From Acinetobacter genomosp. 15BJ (lineage in GTDB: Bacteria; Pseudomonadota; Gammaproteobacteria; Pseudomonadales; Moraxellaceae), in contig NZ_KE007347.1 of NCBI RefSeq assembly GCF_000400715.1, forward strand, positions 1,898,995 to 1,962,994: 64,000 nt of DNA. Reading direction: 5' to 3'. The notes below the pieces were generated by a model. The model searched no databases, was not told where the DNA came from, and saw nothing but the letters and a program-made list of their open reading frames with translations. Below, piece after piece: positions 35,405-45,099 of the stretch. The position numbers and the translations under genes are program-made. Each line of letters begins with the position of its first letter. Positions within the stretch are counted from its first letter, which is position 1.

Positions 35405-35785
35405 ATGCTATCTCGTTTATTAAAATGTAAAATTCACCGTGCAGTTGTGACTCATGCAGAGCTTCATTATGAAGGTTCTTGTGCAATTGATGGCGTATTA
35501 ATGGACTTAGCAGGGATTCGTGAATACGAAGAAATCCACGTATGGAACGTCACTAACGGCAAACGTTTCACCACCTATGCAATCCGTGGTGAAGATGACT
35601 CAGGTATTATTTCAGTGAATGGTGGCGCAGCCCATCAAGCTGATGTTGGTGATTTAGTGATTATTGCGACTTTCGGTGACTTTACCGAAGTAGAAGCCAA
35701 TCTTCACAAACCACGTTTAGTTTATGCAAACCCAGACAATACAGTGAATCACACTGCAAACTGTATTCCTGTACAAATTGCATAA
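35405..35785 (+). CDS. panD: Aspartate 1-decarboxylase
   Basis: Makes beta-alanine for pantothenate. It is 126 residues and self-cleaves at G24-S25 (YEGSC) to form the pyruvoyl cofactor. Other family blocks are [20 protein letters not shown] and [25 protein letters not shown] 35405 follows AGGAGACGCTAGCC. Isolated from panB/panC in this window. Confidence 0.97.
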   Translation: MLSRLLKCKIHRAVVTHAELHYEGSCAIDGVLMDLAGIREYEEIHVWNVTNGKRFTTYAIRGEDDSGIISVNGGAAHQADVGDLVIIATFGDFTEVEANLHKPRLVYANPDNTVNHTANCIPVQIA

Positions 35786-35812
35786 GCCCTATAAAGATTC
35801 TCAAAAAGCCAG

Positions 35813-35834
35813 TCAATATGAACTGGCTTTTTTA
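35813..35834 (+). terminator. Terminator of panD
   Basis: AAAAAGCCAGT / ACTGGCTTTTT hairpin followed by TTATT. Confidence 0.88.
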
Positions 35835-35972
35835 TTGCACGAACACAGCCCGTTCATACTCTGAGGAAAATACAAAAACACTGAGAAATAAAGCCAAGTT
35901 TTACGCAAGCAAACTTGTAAAATAGCATCAAAATTTGTTCAATAAAAAGACAATAACGATAATTTGAACAAT

Positions 35973-37763
35973 ATGGATATTACTCACCTTCTTAGTAAAG
36001 TTAGTCTCTTTGCTGACTCAGACCACAGCACCCTAGAAAGCTTGGTGCCTCACTGTCATATTCGTCATTTACAAACAGGACAGCAGCTTTATTGTGCACA
36101 TGATATTGCCGATTATGTGTATATCGTTGCTTATGGTCGGGTCAAACTTACTACTTCGTCAGGCTTACTGACTTATTTTGGTCGCCACGATATTGTTGGT
36201 GAAACAGGCGTCATTTCCAATCAACCTCATCAAGGTACAGTCAATGCAGTCCGTGACACTGCTCTACTCGGTATTCCACAACAACAATTTCTAGATTTTA
36301 TTCACCAACACCCCAAAGTGTTATTTGCTTTATCTCGACTCATCATTCACCGCTCCCAACCCGAATTGCAACATTGTCATGCGATGGGACACAGTCGCAC
36401 ACTTTCAGTGATTCCTGTATCCGCGCATATTCCTGCCACACATCTGGCAGAAAAACTGACCGAGCACTTACAACGATGGCCTCAAGTTCGTTTAGTCACT
36501 GCGGCACATATTGATGCCTTGTTTGGTTCAGGATTTAGTCAAACCCCATTAGACTACAGTAGTGAGGATTTAAAACTGCGCCAATGGTTGGCCAATTTAG
36601 AAGAAAAACACTGTTACGTACTCTACGCTGCAGATAGCAGTGATGATGAGTGGTCGAAACGCTGTTTACATCAAGCTGATCGAATATTGATTTTGGCCGA
36701 GGCCAACCAAACACCCACTCAAACCAGACTATCAAATGTACTGAATCAGCATGATTGGCAAAGTCCGATTGAATTGGTTTTACTTCGTTCTGAAGGAGAC
36801 CCATCTCCGCATACATTAATTTGGAAACAGCTCTATCATGCCCGTGCCCACTACTTTATTCACCCATGGGCACAGGCTGATATATGTGCCGTCGCTCGTC
36901 AGATCTCTAGCCAAGGCGTTGGCTTGGTGCTTGGTGGTGGTGGTGCACGTGGCTTTGCACATATCGGTTTAATTCGTGCGCTTGAACAACTACATATCCC
37001 GATTGATATTGTTGGGGGCACCAGTATGGGGGCATTTGTGGCAGCGCTGGTCGCCTGTGGTTTTGATAGTGTGGAAATGACCCATATTGCTTATGAAACC
37101 TTTGTCGCACGTAATTATCTCAATGATTACACCATGCCGCGCGTTTCACTGATTCGTGGGCAACGTTTTCATACCCGATTACAGGCCATCTTTGGAAGTC
37201 GCAGAATTGAGGAGCTCAGACAGACCTATTACTGTATTTCGACCAATCTCACTACAGGTCAAGCCGTGATTCACGATCAAGGTGAACTCGCGACTTGGGT
37301 GGGCACCAGCATGAGTGTGCCTGGTGTTGCTCCACCTGTCGCTTGGCATGAAAACCTGCTCTGTGATGGCGGTGTAATAAACAACCTCCCCACAGATGTT
37401 ATGCAAAACTTAGAAAGAGGCACCATTATTGCCAGCAATGTCAGCTTGCATGATGATATTCGAGTCCCAGGAATTGGTTTAGAAGAACCAGATCAAAGTG
37501 CATTATTGAACTGGAATAAAATCATCAAAGATAAGCTTCTACATGCACCACGTCTGGCAGAGATTTTAATGCGTACCGCTACCCTTGCGAGTGATACCAT
37601 GATACAAACAGCGGCAATTGAACGCGCCAATTTACATATCCGTATGCCAATTGAAGGTATTGGTATGTTTGACTGGCATAAATTAGATGAACTAATCGAA
37701 CGTGGCTATGAGCATGCCCTAGAAACCTTATTGCCAATTCGAGAAACGTTGCCAAGTGCTTAA
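35973..37763 (+). CDS. Cyclic-nucleotide-binding domain / patatin-like phospholipase fusion
   Basis: A 596-residue protein with two recognisable modules. Residues about 5-125 form a cNMP-binding fold (TGQQLYCAHDIADYVYIVAYGRVKL; GETGVISNQPHQGTVNAVRD). After a linker domain of about 180 residues, a patatin lipase follows with the oxyanion GGGGARGFAHIG near residue 321, the nucleophile S351 (GGTSMGAF) and the catalytic D465 (LCDGGVINN). This layout resembles neuropathy-target-esterase-like bacterial lysophospholipases. ATG 35973 is chosen; TTG 35964 would add three residues. The stop overlaps that of the convergent gene by 4 bp. Confidence 0.88.
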   Translation: MDITHLLSKVSLFADSDHSTLESLVPHCHIRHLQTGQQLYCAHDIADYVYIVAYGRVKLTTSSGLLTYFGRHDIVGETGVISNQPHQGTVNAVRDTALLGIPQQQFLDFIHQHPKVLFALSRLIIHRSQPELQHCHAMGHSRTLSVIPVSAHIPATHLAEKLTEHLQRWPQVRLVTAAHIDALFGSGFSQTPLDYSSEDLKLRQWLANLEEKHCYVLYAADSSDDEWSKRCLHQADRILILAEANQTPTQTRLSNVLNQHDWQSPIELVLLRSEGDPSPHTLIWKQLYHARAHYFIHPWAQADICAVARQISSQGVGLVLGGGGARGFAHIGLIRALEQLHIPIDIVGGTSMGAFVAALVACGFDSVEMTHIAYETFVARNYLNDYTMPRVSLIRGQRFHTRLQAIFGSRRIEELRQTYYCISTNLTTGQAVIHDQGELATWVGTSMSVPGVAPPVAWHENLLCDGGVINNLPTDVMQNLERGTIIASNVSLHDDIRVPGIGLEEPDQSALLNWNKIIKDKLLHAPRLAEILMRTATLASDTMIQTAAIERANLHIRMPIEGIGMFDWHKLDELIERGYEHALETLLPIRETLPSA

Positions 37764-38932
37764 GCCGAATGAATCTGATAACGGTCCAATAGGCCATCTA
37801 AATATTGATAGGTTTCTGGGTCTAACTGCTGCATATAACCATCTAGAATACGATGACATAGCTGCTGCTTGTCGATTGGCATACGTCGCATAATGTCGAA
37901 AGTAACTTCCCATTGTGAGCGTAGTAATGATGCATAGGCAATATGATGCAGGACTTGCTCATCGATTTGGGCAATCGCCGTGGCAACAACCTCCCTTGCC
38001 TCATCTTGCATATAATTCACAATAACCAGCATATCCGTCCATAAATCACAACGATCAGCCGCCTCTACAATACTCCGAATAATCTCTACACGTCTTAATG
38101 TCGGTAAATTAGCAACAAAGCTCTGTGCTTGTGCCGACAAACAAGCCACTACAGGCAACATATCTTCCCACAATTGATCTTCCTGTGTAGCTTGAATAAT
38201 CGCATTCACGACGGATTCCCCTTGCTGAACAGCCAAATCACCAAGCTCCTGCTTAAGTCCATAACTGATATAGCTCATTAAAGCCAAAACTTTAGGCCAG
38301 ACCAGCCGCTGGGCTGGATCACCCACAATCAATAAGGCTTGCTCGATGCGCTGCTTAGGCAAAACATGGACTAAATGATCGATTTGCTCACGGGACTCAA
38401 TATAAAAAGCAATTTCCAATAGATCGCTTTCACTTTCAACGACCTGTGCAACATCTTGTAAAACGGTATCAGATAACATACTCACAAAACGACCAATCGT
38501 CACAAAGTCCCGCTGCTCTAATAGAACTTTAGTAATGTCGGTAATTTGATGTGTAGTGAGATAGCCAAGTAATTCTCTTGCCAGTCGAGGATCTAAATAA
38601 ACAGCAATTGCAGCTATGGTTTTTGCAGGTAAATGCTTCGCTATTCGATAAGAGTTTTCTGTAGATAAATACACTGCAATCTGGGCGACAATAAATGGTT
38701 CTAAAAAGTGTTTAACCATGAAAATACTCACCCAACGTGGTAACCAACTCACCCATGCTGCTAGATAACGGAAACGCTTTTTCTGACGATTTTGTAGTCG
38801 CTCTAATATCGCAAACCGAAACTGTCTAAGGTTTTCAGGGGCCAAAGACTGCATAAACTCTAATTCTTGCTCTGATACCTGCAAAATGCGAGCAAGCTTA
38901 ATCAGCTCTGCCTGTACTGCCAATCGAGTCAT
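37760..38932 (-). CDS. Hypothetical helical-repeat protein (390 aa)
   Basis: No family was recognised with confidence. The sequence is predicted all-helical, with recurring 25-35 residue units such as VAQIAVYLSTENSYRIAKHLPAKTIAAIAVYLDPRLARELLGYL and TDITKVLLEQRDFVTIGRFVSMLSDTVLQDVAQVV, reminiscent of HEAT or MgtE-N-type repeats. One amphipathic hydrophobic segment near residue 60 (FRYLAAWVSWLPRWVSIFMV) may touch the membrane. Its stop shares TTAA with the stop of the convergent patatin gene. It is 1 bp downstream of the 38934-39158 gene and is likely translated with it. Confidence 0.72.
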   Translation of the reverse strand: MTRLAVQAELIKLARILQVSEQELEFMQSLAPENLRQFRFAILERLQNRQKKRFRYLAAWVSWLPRWVSIFMVKHFLEPFIVAQIAVYLSTENSYRIAKHLPAKTIAAIAVYLDPRLARELLGYLTTHQITDITKVLLEQRDFVTIGRFVSMLSDTVLQDVAQVVESESDLLEIAFYIESREQIDHLVHVLPKQRIEQALLIVGDPAQRLVWPKVLALMSYISYGLKQELGDLAVQQGESVVNAIIQATQEDQLWEDMLPVVACLSAQAQSFVANLPTLRRVEIIRSIVEAADRCDLWTDMLVIVNYMQDEAREVVATAIAQIDEQVLHHIAYASLLRSQWEVTFDIMRRMPIDKQQLCHRILDGYMQQLDPETYQYLDGLLDRYQIHSA

Positions 38933-38933
38933 G

Positions 38934-39158
38934 CTATTCCCTCATTTTATTTTTTCGAAACAGCCAACGAAGAAAAAAAGGTGTTTGGTACACACTACGA
39001 TTCATTTTCTGATCTTCATTTTTGATGGCCTGTTGTAATTGTTGATTGAGCCAAGCCAAATCATGATTAGAGAGTTGTGAAAATGGCTGAAGGCTCATCA
39101 CAGGCCGACGTAATTGTTGTGCCAATCGTTCTAATTCTGTCTTATCTGCTTGCTCCAT
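38934..39158 (-). CDS. Small hypothetical protein (74 aa)
   Basis: A 74-residue basic protein with a coiled-coil-prone N-terminus (ADKTELERLAQQLRR) and an Arg/Lys-rich end after FFLRWLF, possibly an amphipathic membrane-binding helix. It has no recognised domain. It lies directly upstream of the 390-residue repeat protein (1-bp gap), so the pair forms a transcription unit. ATG 39158 follows AAGGAGTCGATAA. Confidence 0.65.
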   Translation of the reverse strand: MEQADKTELERLAQQLRRPVMSLQPFSQLSNHDLAWLNQQLQQAIKNEDQKMNRSVYQTPFFLRWLFRKNKMRE

Positions 39159-39330
39159 TTATCGACTCCTTAAATTATTGTTGTTTTATCTTTCGAGTGT
39201 ATGCTCAATTTAAATCCATTGCCAGTTTCACAGATCGATAGAAAAACTTGAGCTACTTCTCAGCAATTTTTTTCACTTTTATAGAACGATTCATTCTTTA
39301 AAAAGTTGCCTTTTCTCATAAAAATCCGAC

Positions 39331-39336
39331 TATAAT
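39331..39336 (+). promoter_or_regulatory. Promoter of the FMN riboswitch-ribB transcript
   Basis: A perfect -10 TATAAT lies 11 bp ahead of the riboswitch. A candidate -35 TTGCCT is at 39306-39311, with 19-bp spacing, so the upstream element is suboptimal. Confidence 0.55.
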
Positions 39337-39346
39337 CGAAGCACAT

Positions 39347-39494
39347 CGCTTCAGGGCGGGGTGAAATTCCCCACCGGTGGTAAGTTAGGCATTGCGATCA
39401 AATGACCTAATCAGCCCACGAGCCTGTATATATTTTTATATACTCGCAGATTTGGTGAGAGACCAAAGCCGACGGTATAGTCCGGATGAAAGAA
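39347..39494 (+). promoter_or_regulatory. FMN riboswitch (RFN element)
   Basis: The conserved core is complete: AGGGCGGGGTGAAATTCCCC, CCGGTGGTA, TCAGCCCACGAGC, GCAGATTTGGTGAGA, CCAAAGCCGACGGT, TATAGTCCGGATGAAAGAAG. It binds FMN in the leader of ribB, 105 nt before the start codon, and represses when flavin is abundant. The variable stem (GCCTGTATATA / TATATACTCGC) is intact. No clear intrinsic terminator follows, so translational control is likely. Confidence 0.97.
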
Positions 39495-39599
39495 GACGAA
39501 ACCACTGAAACACGCTTTTTGCGTTGTTTTTGTGCACGCTTATTTTTTACATCAGTCCTGAAATGTTCAACCGTATCCTATTTACGAGAGCGTTTCATT

Positions 39600-40259
39600 A
39601 TGTCAAGTTTAATCCAACCCGAAATTTTCTTTTCAGCCCTTTCCCCTGCTGAACAACGTATTCAACAAGCTTTAGAAGATATCCGCCAAGGCAAACCTGT
39701 ATTGGTGATGGATGATTTTGATCGTGAAAATGAAGCTGACCTGATTATTGCTGCTGAAACATTAACTGTCGAAACCATGGCACAAATGATTCGTGATGGT
39801 TCAGGTATTGTTTGCTTATGCTTAACAGAAGCCTTGGCTGATCATTTAGAACTTCCACCTATGGTAGTCGACAATTCCAGCCAATTTAAAACAGCATTTA
39901 CCATAACGATTGAAGCGGCACAAGGCGTGACCACAGGCGTGTCTGCCAAAGACCGTGTCACCACTGTTTTGGCTGCAACCAAAGAAGGTGCTGTGGCGAG
40001 TGATCTCAGTCGTCCAGGTCATGTATTCCCTTTACGTGCACGCGATGGTGGTGTTTTAAGCCGTCGTGGTCATACTGAAGGAACGATTGATTTGGCGCGT
40101 TTGGCAGGTTTAAAGCCATCTGGAGTGCTGTGTGAGTTGACCAATCCTGATGGCTCAATGGGTTCAGGTATTCAAGTGCTTGCTTATGCACAAACCCACA
40201 GCTTAACCGTGATCAGCATCGAAGAACTGGTGCAATACCGCTTAAAACATAATGTCTGA
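39600..40259 (+). CDS. ribB: 3,4-dihydroxy-2-butanone-4-phosphate synthase
   Basis: Riboflavin pathway enzyme acting on ribulose 5-phosphate. It is 219 residues. The metal/substrate motif [16 protein letters not shown] is at residues 38-53, plus [28 protein letters not shown] and [19 protein letters not shown] 39600 is chosen because the N-terminus matches the family; the frame upstream lies in the riboswitch. It is a stand-alone RibB without a GTP cyclohydrolase domain. Confidence 0.95.
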   Translation: MSSLIQPEIFFSALSPAEQRIQQALEDIRQGKPVLVMDDFDRENEADLIIAAETLTVETMAQMIRDGSGIVCLCLTEALADHLELPPMVVDNSSQFKTAFTITIEAAQGVTTGVSAKDRVTTVLAATKEGAVASDLSRPGHVFPLRARDGGVLSRRGHTEGTIDLARLAGLKPSGVLCELTNPDGSMGSGIQVLAYAQTHSLTVISIEELVQYRLKHNV

Positions 40260-40267
40260 TTAGATAT

Positions 40268-40296
40268 AAAAAAGCCTCGAATTATCGAGGCTTTTT
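40268..40296. terminator. Bidirectional terminator of ribB and convergent HAD gene
   Basis: AAAAAGCCTCGA / TCGAGGCTTTTT hairpin with an ATTA loop between the convergent stop codons. Confidence 0.88.
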
Positions 40297-40306
40297 ACAA
40301 TTCGTT

Positions 40307-40981
40307 TTATGAAACTTTCCGCTCTATATTGAGCTCATTAACGCATTCTATTAATGCACTAAATTGCGAAATTTGGGTCACTGGTTGCGCCTGAGCCAGC
40401 TCTTCTGCTGTTCCATAACCATAACTCACAGCAATGGTTTCAATCCCATTGGCACGGGCACCGATAATGTCGTATTGACGATCACCCACCATAATACATT
40501 GCTGTGCATCTAACTGCTGTTGTTCAAGAATATAAGCGATTAAATCCGCCTTGTTGGTTCTCTCGCCAGTCAATTCACTGCCGTACATTTCGGTGAAATA
40601 CTGGGCTAGATCAAAATGAATCAAAATTTGTTTCGCATAAACCGTAGGTTTTGCTGTCGCCAAAAATAAAGCATAGCCTTGCGATTGCAATTGTTGCAAT
40701 GTCTCAGCGACTGAAGGATACACTTCATTTTCAAATAAGCCTGTCACCGAGAAACGTTCACGATAAGCCTGTAATGCCTGCTCAGCCAGATCATCATCTT
40801 GAGTATTGAGTAATTTTGCGAGAGATGCTTTAAGTGGCGGCCCAATGGTCCAGTCCAGATCGAACTCATCAGCTAGGGGCTGGCCTAATTTTTCTAGCGC
40901 AAAATGAATTGAACCATGAATTCCAGTTTTAGGATCGGTTAAGGTTCCATCTAAATCGATGAGAATATTTTTGATCGTCAT
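40307..40981 (-). CDS. HAD-superfamily phosphatase (Gph/PgmB-like)
   Basis: A 224-residue haloacid-dehalogenase hydrolase. Motif I is DLDGTLTD (D9, D11), motif II FLATAKP (residues about 105-111), motif III K and motif IV GDRQYDIIGARANGI. The cap domain is helical, as in phosphoglycolate-phosphatase-type enzymes. Substrate unassigned; phosphoglycolate is only one possibility. Convergent with ribB. Divergent from thiD. Confidence 0.82.
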   Translation of the reverse strand: MTIKNILIDLDGTLTDPKTGIHGSIHFALEKLGQPLADEFDLDWTIGPPLKASLAKLLNTQDDDLAEQALQAYRERFSVTGLFENEVYPSVAETLQQLQSQGYALFLATAKPTVYAKQILIHFDLAQYFTEMYGSELTGERTNKADLIAYILEQQQLDAQQCIMVGDRQYDIIGARANGIETIAVSYGYGTAEELAQAQPVTQISQFSALIECVNELNIERKVS

Positions 40982-41062
40982 TCGTTCAATCTCTTGCAGC
41001 CTTACACAACAGAGTCGAGAGTTTCTCGAAACTTCCCTATACTACCGTAGATTGAAGAATAA

Positions 41063-41842
<780 letters not shown>

Positions 41843-41882
41843 GCTGTTTAGAAAAACTATTATTTTCAAAAAATGATCAAAT

Positions 41883-41909
41883 AAAAAAGGCGCATCTTGC
41901 GCCTTTTTT
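41883..41909. terminator. Bidirectional terminator of thiD and the LysM gene
   Basis: AAAAAAGGCGCA / TGCGCCTTTTTT hairpin between convergent genes. Confidence 0.88.
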
Positions 41910-41921
41910 AGTATCCACAGA

Positions 41922-42395
41922 TTATTGTGGAATACGGAGTACTTGACCAGGGAAAATGTCATCTGCATTTTTAAGTAATGGACGATTTGCTTCAAAAATT
42001 TTATTGTATTGGTTTGGATCACCATAATATTCTTTTGAAATCTTCGACAAATTGTCTCCTGATTTCACGGTATAGAATTTACTTTCTGGCTCAGGTGTTT
42101 CCACGGTAAGTTGATCGTCAACTTGCGCCACATGATCAATATTTCCGACAGCAAGTACAATCTTTTCTTTATCTGCTTGGGTTTTAACCTGCCCTTTAAT
42201 CGTTGCTGTATCGGTATTACCATTATATGTGACCGATAAACCATCAATCGGAAGACCTAAACTTTTAATCAAACCTAATAATTTATTCGCAATCTCTTGA
42301 GCTGATGGTTCAGCTGGCGTTGCTGGTGCAGCTTGCGGTTCAGCTGGTGCTGTATTTTTCTTACCAATACCTTTAACAAAATCAAAAAGACCCAT
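41922..42395 (-). CDS. BON-LysM protein (Kbp/YgaU-like)
   Basis: A 157-residue protein. After a short Lys-rich N-terminus and an Ala/Pro/Glu-rich linker (residues 12-32), residues about 33-100 form a BON domain (SLGLPIDGLSVTYNGNTDTATIKGQVKTQ) and residues 107-156 a LysM domain (YTVKSGDNLSKISKEYYGDPN). This layout matches E. coli Kbp/YgaU, a potassium-binding protein. A signal peptide is absent, which also fits the family. ATG 42395 follows AGAGGAAATAACA. Confidence 0.88.
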   Translation of the reverse strand: MGLFDFVKGIGKKNTAPAEPQAAPATPAEPSAQEIANKLLGLIKSLGLPIDGLSVTYNGNTDTATIKGQVKTQADKEKIVLAVGNIDHVAQVDDQLTVETPEPESKFYTVKSGDNLSKISKEYYGDPNQYNKIFEANRPLLKNADDIFPGQVLRIPQ

Positions 42396-42560
42396 TGTTA
42401 TTTCCTCTGTAATTATTAATGCATAATAGTCAAAATAGACTTACATCTAGTTATACAGAAAAAATAAAACACTCGAGTTTCAATTTAACGCGGTCTTGTA
42501 AATATATGTATATTCGTTAGAACTTAATGAAAAACATTCTGTTGCAAAACATACAAACAT

Positions 42561-42586
42561 AAAAAAGCCACCTTGCGGTGGCTTTT
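42561..42586 (-). terminator. Terminator of acpP
   Basis: AAAAGCCACC / GGTGGCTTTT hairpin with T-rich tail on the minus strand, after the acpP stop. Confidence 0.88.
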
Positions 42587-42601
42587 GATCATGCAAGATG
42601 A

Positions 42602-42838
42602 TTAACCAAGTTTCTTAGTTACGTAATCGATTGCAGATTGAACAGTTGTAATTTCATTTGAATCTTCATCTGGAATCGTGATGTCAAAATCATTTTCAAA
42701 AGACATTACAAGTTCAACCAAATCTAAAGAGTCAGCACCTAAGTCATCCATGAAAGATGCTTCGTTTTTAATCTCTTCAGCACGCATACCTAATTGTTCA
42801 GCTACTGCTTGTTTGATGCGTTGTTCGATATCGCTCAC
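42602..42838 (-). CDS. acpP: Acyl carrier protein
   Basis: A 78-residue acidic four-helix carrier. S37 in [14 protein letters not shown] carries the phosphopantetheine. GTG 42838 is the start ([16 protein letters not shown]) because AGGAG lies 6 nt upstream; the in-frame ATG at 42853 would place that Shine-Dalgarno inside the gene. It is the last gene of the fabD-fabG-acpP cluster, with a gap of 86 bp after fabG. Confidence 0.96.
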   Translation of the reverse strand: MSDIEQRIKQAVAEQLGMRAEEIKNEASFMDDLGADSLDLVELVMSFENDFDITIPDEDSNEITTVQSAIDYVTKKLG

Positions 42839-42924
42839 AGGAATTCTCCTCATTGCTTGTGGCGTTTTAATTTGCCACTAGTTTAATTGAATATAAGATT
42901 TTTTAAAAGTTTATACATCGCCAC

Positions 42925-43659
42925 TTAGGCCATGTATAGACCACCATTTACGTGTAAAACTGTACCAGTAATGTAACTAGCCTTATCGCTCGCCAAGAAA
43001 CTCACTGCATTTGCAATATCTTGAGGTTCACCTAGACGATTTAAAGCTACTTGATCAGTCATTTTTTTACGAATATCTTCGCTTAACTGATCAGTCATTT
43101 CAGTGGCAATGAAACCAGGTGCAACACTGTTCACTGTAATCTGACGACTACCCATCTCTTTGGCTAAGCTACGACTGAATGCTTCAATCCCTGCTTTTGC
43201 TGCCGAGTAGTTCGCTTGCCCAGGGTTGGCAAAATGTGCAACCACTGAACTAATATTAATAATGCGGCCAAAACGTGCTTTGGTCATGCCTTTCAATACA
43301 CGCTTAGACAAACGATAAACCGCTTTTAGATGAATATTGAGAATATCGTCCCAATCATCTTCGGACATACGCAGCAGCAAGTTGTCTTTGGTAATGCCTG
43401 CATTGTTGACCAATACCAACACTGACCCATATTTTTGCTCGATGTCTGAAACCAGTGCATCAATCGCTTCGCCATTGCGAACATCAAGTACAGCGCCTGT
43501 CCCATGTTCAGCAAAGCTTTCTGTCAGCTTTTGCGCACCTGCATCAGAAGTTGCGGTACCAACCACAAAAAAACCGTCTTGAATGAGTTGCTGTGCAATT
43601 GCTGCGCCAATACCTCGGCTTGCTCCTGTCACTAACGCAACTTTTCGTTGTTGTGTCAT
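42925..43659 (-). CDS. fabG: 3-oxoacyl-ACP reductase
   Basis: NADPH-dependent short-chain dehydrogenase of fatty-acid synthesis, 244 residues. The nucleotide motif TGASRGIG is at residues 11-18, NNAG at 85-88, and the catalytic S138, Y151 and K155 lie in INISSVVAHFANPGQANYSAAKAG. ATG 43659 overlaps the fabD stop by 4 nt. Part of fabD-fabG-acpP. Confidence 0.97.
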   Translation of the reverse strand: MTQQRKVALVTGASRGIGAAIAQQLIQDGFFVVGTATSDAGAQKLTESFAEHGTGAVLDVRNGEAIDALVSDIEQKYGSVLVLVNNAGITKDNLLLRMSEDDWDDILNIHLKAVYRLSKRVLKGMTKARFGRIINISSVVAHFANPGQANYSAAKAGIEAFSRSLAKEMGSRQITVNSVAPGFIATEMTDQLSEDIRKKMTDQVALNRLGEPQDIANAVSFLASDKASYITGTVLHVNGGLYMA

Positions 43660-44642
43660 GCAATTTTTCCTTCTGCCACTAACACTGCGTTTAGGGCATC
43701 TTCCATACGTGCTTTGCTATCAAGGGCAAATGCTTTTTCTATATTTGGTAATCGCTTAGCAAGATTACTCAGTACCGTACCCGGGCCACATTCAACCACG
43801 TACTGGATACCCTGATCTTGCAGATATTGCATCGTACGCGTCCATTGTACTGATTGGTACAATTGAGCCGTTAAAGCCTGACGTAATTGAGCAACATCTG
43901 TCGCGATTTCCGCGTTGACATTTTGTATTACAGGAAGGCATGGTAGCTCAATGGCAGTTTGTTCCAAAGCTTCGGCAAACTTTTCCGCCGCTGGTTTCAT
44001 TAATGTGCAATGAGATGGTACAGAAACAGGCAATGCAATTGCTTTACCTGATTGTTCTTTTGCTTCTGCCATCACCTGCTGAACCAATGCTGTACTACCA
44101 GCGATTACGACTTGGCCTTGCGCATTATAATTTGCAGCTTCAACTGAACCTTGACCTGTAGCAGAGGCATTTTGACAAAGCTCAACCACTTTCTCATCAG
44201 CCAAACCGAGAATTGCAGCCATTGCACCTTCACCTGAAGGAACAGCACTCTGCATCAGTTTGCCACGTAAATGAACCAGTTTAACTGCATCAGCCAAGCT
44301 CATTGCTTCCGCTGCAACAAGCGCACTGTATTCTCCCAAAGAGTGTCCAGCCAAGTATTTCGGCACAATACCACCCAGCTCTAACCATACACGCCATAGC
44401 GCGATACTTGCAGTCAGTAATACGGGTTGTGTATTTTCAGTTTGGTCCAAGCCTTCACCCGTTTGGGCAATCTGCCAAAGGTCAAAACCTAGTGCAGCTG
44501 ATGCCTCAGCAAATGTATCTTGAATGACACTAAACTGCTCTGCAAGTTCAGCCAGCATACCTGCTTTTTGAGAACCCTGACCAGGAAAAACAAATGCTGT
44601 TTTTGTTGCTTGAGCAGCCTGCTCAAGTCGTTTAGTCGACAT
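43656..44642 (-). CDS. fabD: Malonyl-CoA:ACP transacylase
   Basis: Loads malonyl units onto ACP. It is 328 residues, with the nucleophile S101 in GHSLGEYSAL, H211 in VSVPSHCTLMKPAA, and the N-terminal FVFPGQGSQKAGML. The protein begins with about 15 extra residues (MSTKRLEQAAQATKT) relative to E. coli. ATG 44642. Followed by overlapping fabG. Confidence 0.97.
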   Translation of the reverse strand: MSTKRLEQAAQATKTAFVFPGQGSQKAGMLAELAEQFSVIQDTFAEASAALGFDLWQIAQTGEGLDQTENTQPVLLTASIALWRVWLELGGIVPKYLAGHSLGEYSALVAAEAMSLADAVKLVHLRGKLMQSAVPSGEGAMAAILGLADEKVVELCQNASATGQGSVEAANYNAQGQVVIAGSTALVQQVMAEAKEQSGKAIALPVSVPSHCTLMKPAAEKFAEALEQTAIELPCLPVIQNVNAEIATDVAQLRQALTAQLYQSVQWTRTMQYLQDQGIQYVVECGPGTVLSNLAKRLPNIEKAFALDSKARMEDALNAVLVAEGKIA

Positions 44643-44773
44643 ATAAAAATCCTTAAATTAGTCTACCGCCAATTTTATCAATACTCATAATTCTACATGA
44701 GAATGACAATAGACTCTTTAGCGATGCGGCAATTTAACACTGATTAATTCTTTTTATAATTGCGAAAAACAAC

Positions 44774-44802
44774 AAAAAAGGGAGCTTTCGCTCCCATTTT
44801 TT
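44774..44802 (-). terminator. Terminator after rpmF
   Basis: AAAAAAGGGAGC / GCTCCCATTTTTT hairpin on the minus strand between rpmF and fabD. It suggests that fabD has its own promoter in the following 130 bp. Confidence 0.85.
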
Positions 44803-44839
44803 CTATACTTTAAGCTAACGCTTAATGCATATAGTTCAA

Positions 44840-45025
44840 TTATTCAGCATCAGCTGCTTTAGCGAATAATTGACGACCACGGTAAATACCGTCTTTAGTC
44901 ACATGGTGACGACGATGAGTTTCACCAGTAGTTTGGTCTACAGATAATGCATTCTCGGTTAAAGCGTCATGTGAACGGCGCATGTCACGGCGAGAGCGAC
45001 TTTTACGGTTTTGCTGAACGGCCAT
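44840..45025 (-). CDS. rpmF: 50S ribosomal protein L32
   Basis: A 61-residue basic ribosomal protein. [20 protein letters not shown] at the start is the family signature, followed by [18 protein letters not shown]. The zinc cysteines of some L32 proteins are absent, as in many gammaproteobacteria. It lies downstream of yceD; plsX and fabH, which usually follow in E. coli, are missing. Confidence 0.95.
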   Translation of the reverse strand: MAVQQNRKSRSRRDMRRSHDALTENALSVDQTTGETHRRHHVTKDGIYRGRQLFAKAADAE

Positions 45026-45099
45026 GATGGCTCCTTACAAAGATCGAAAAAATGGATCAGAACAAATTCAGTTGTCTTAACTCAACATTATAACATAAA

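Noticed and set aside
39486..39599. Longer ribB starting in the riboswitch
   Set aside because: The upstream frame overlaps the conserved riboswitch core; the family N-terminus begins at 39600.
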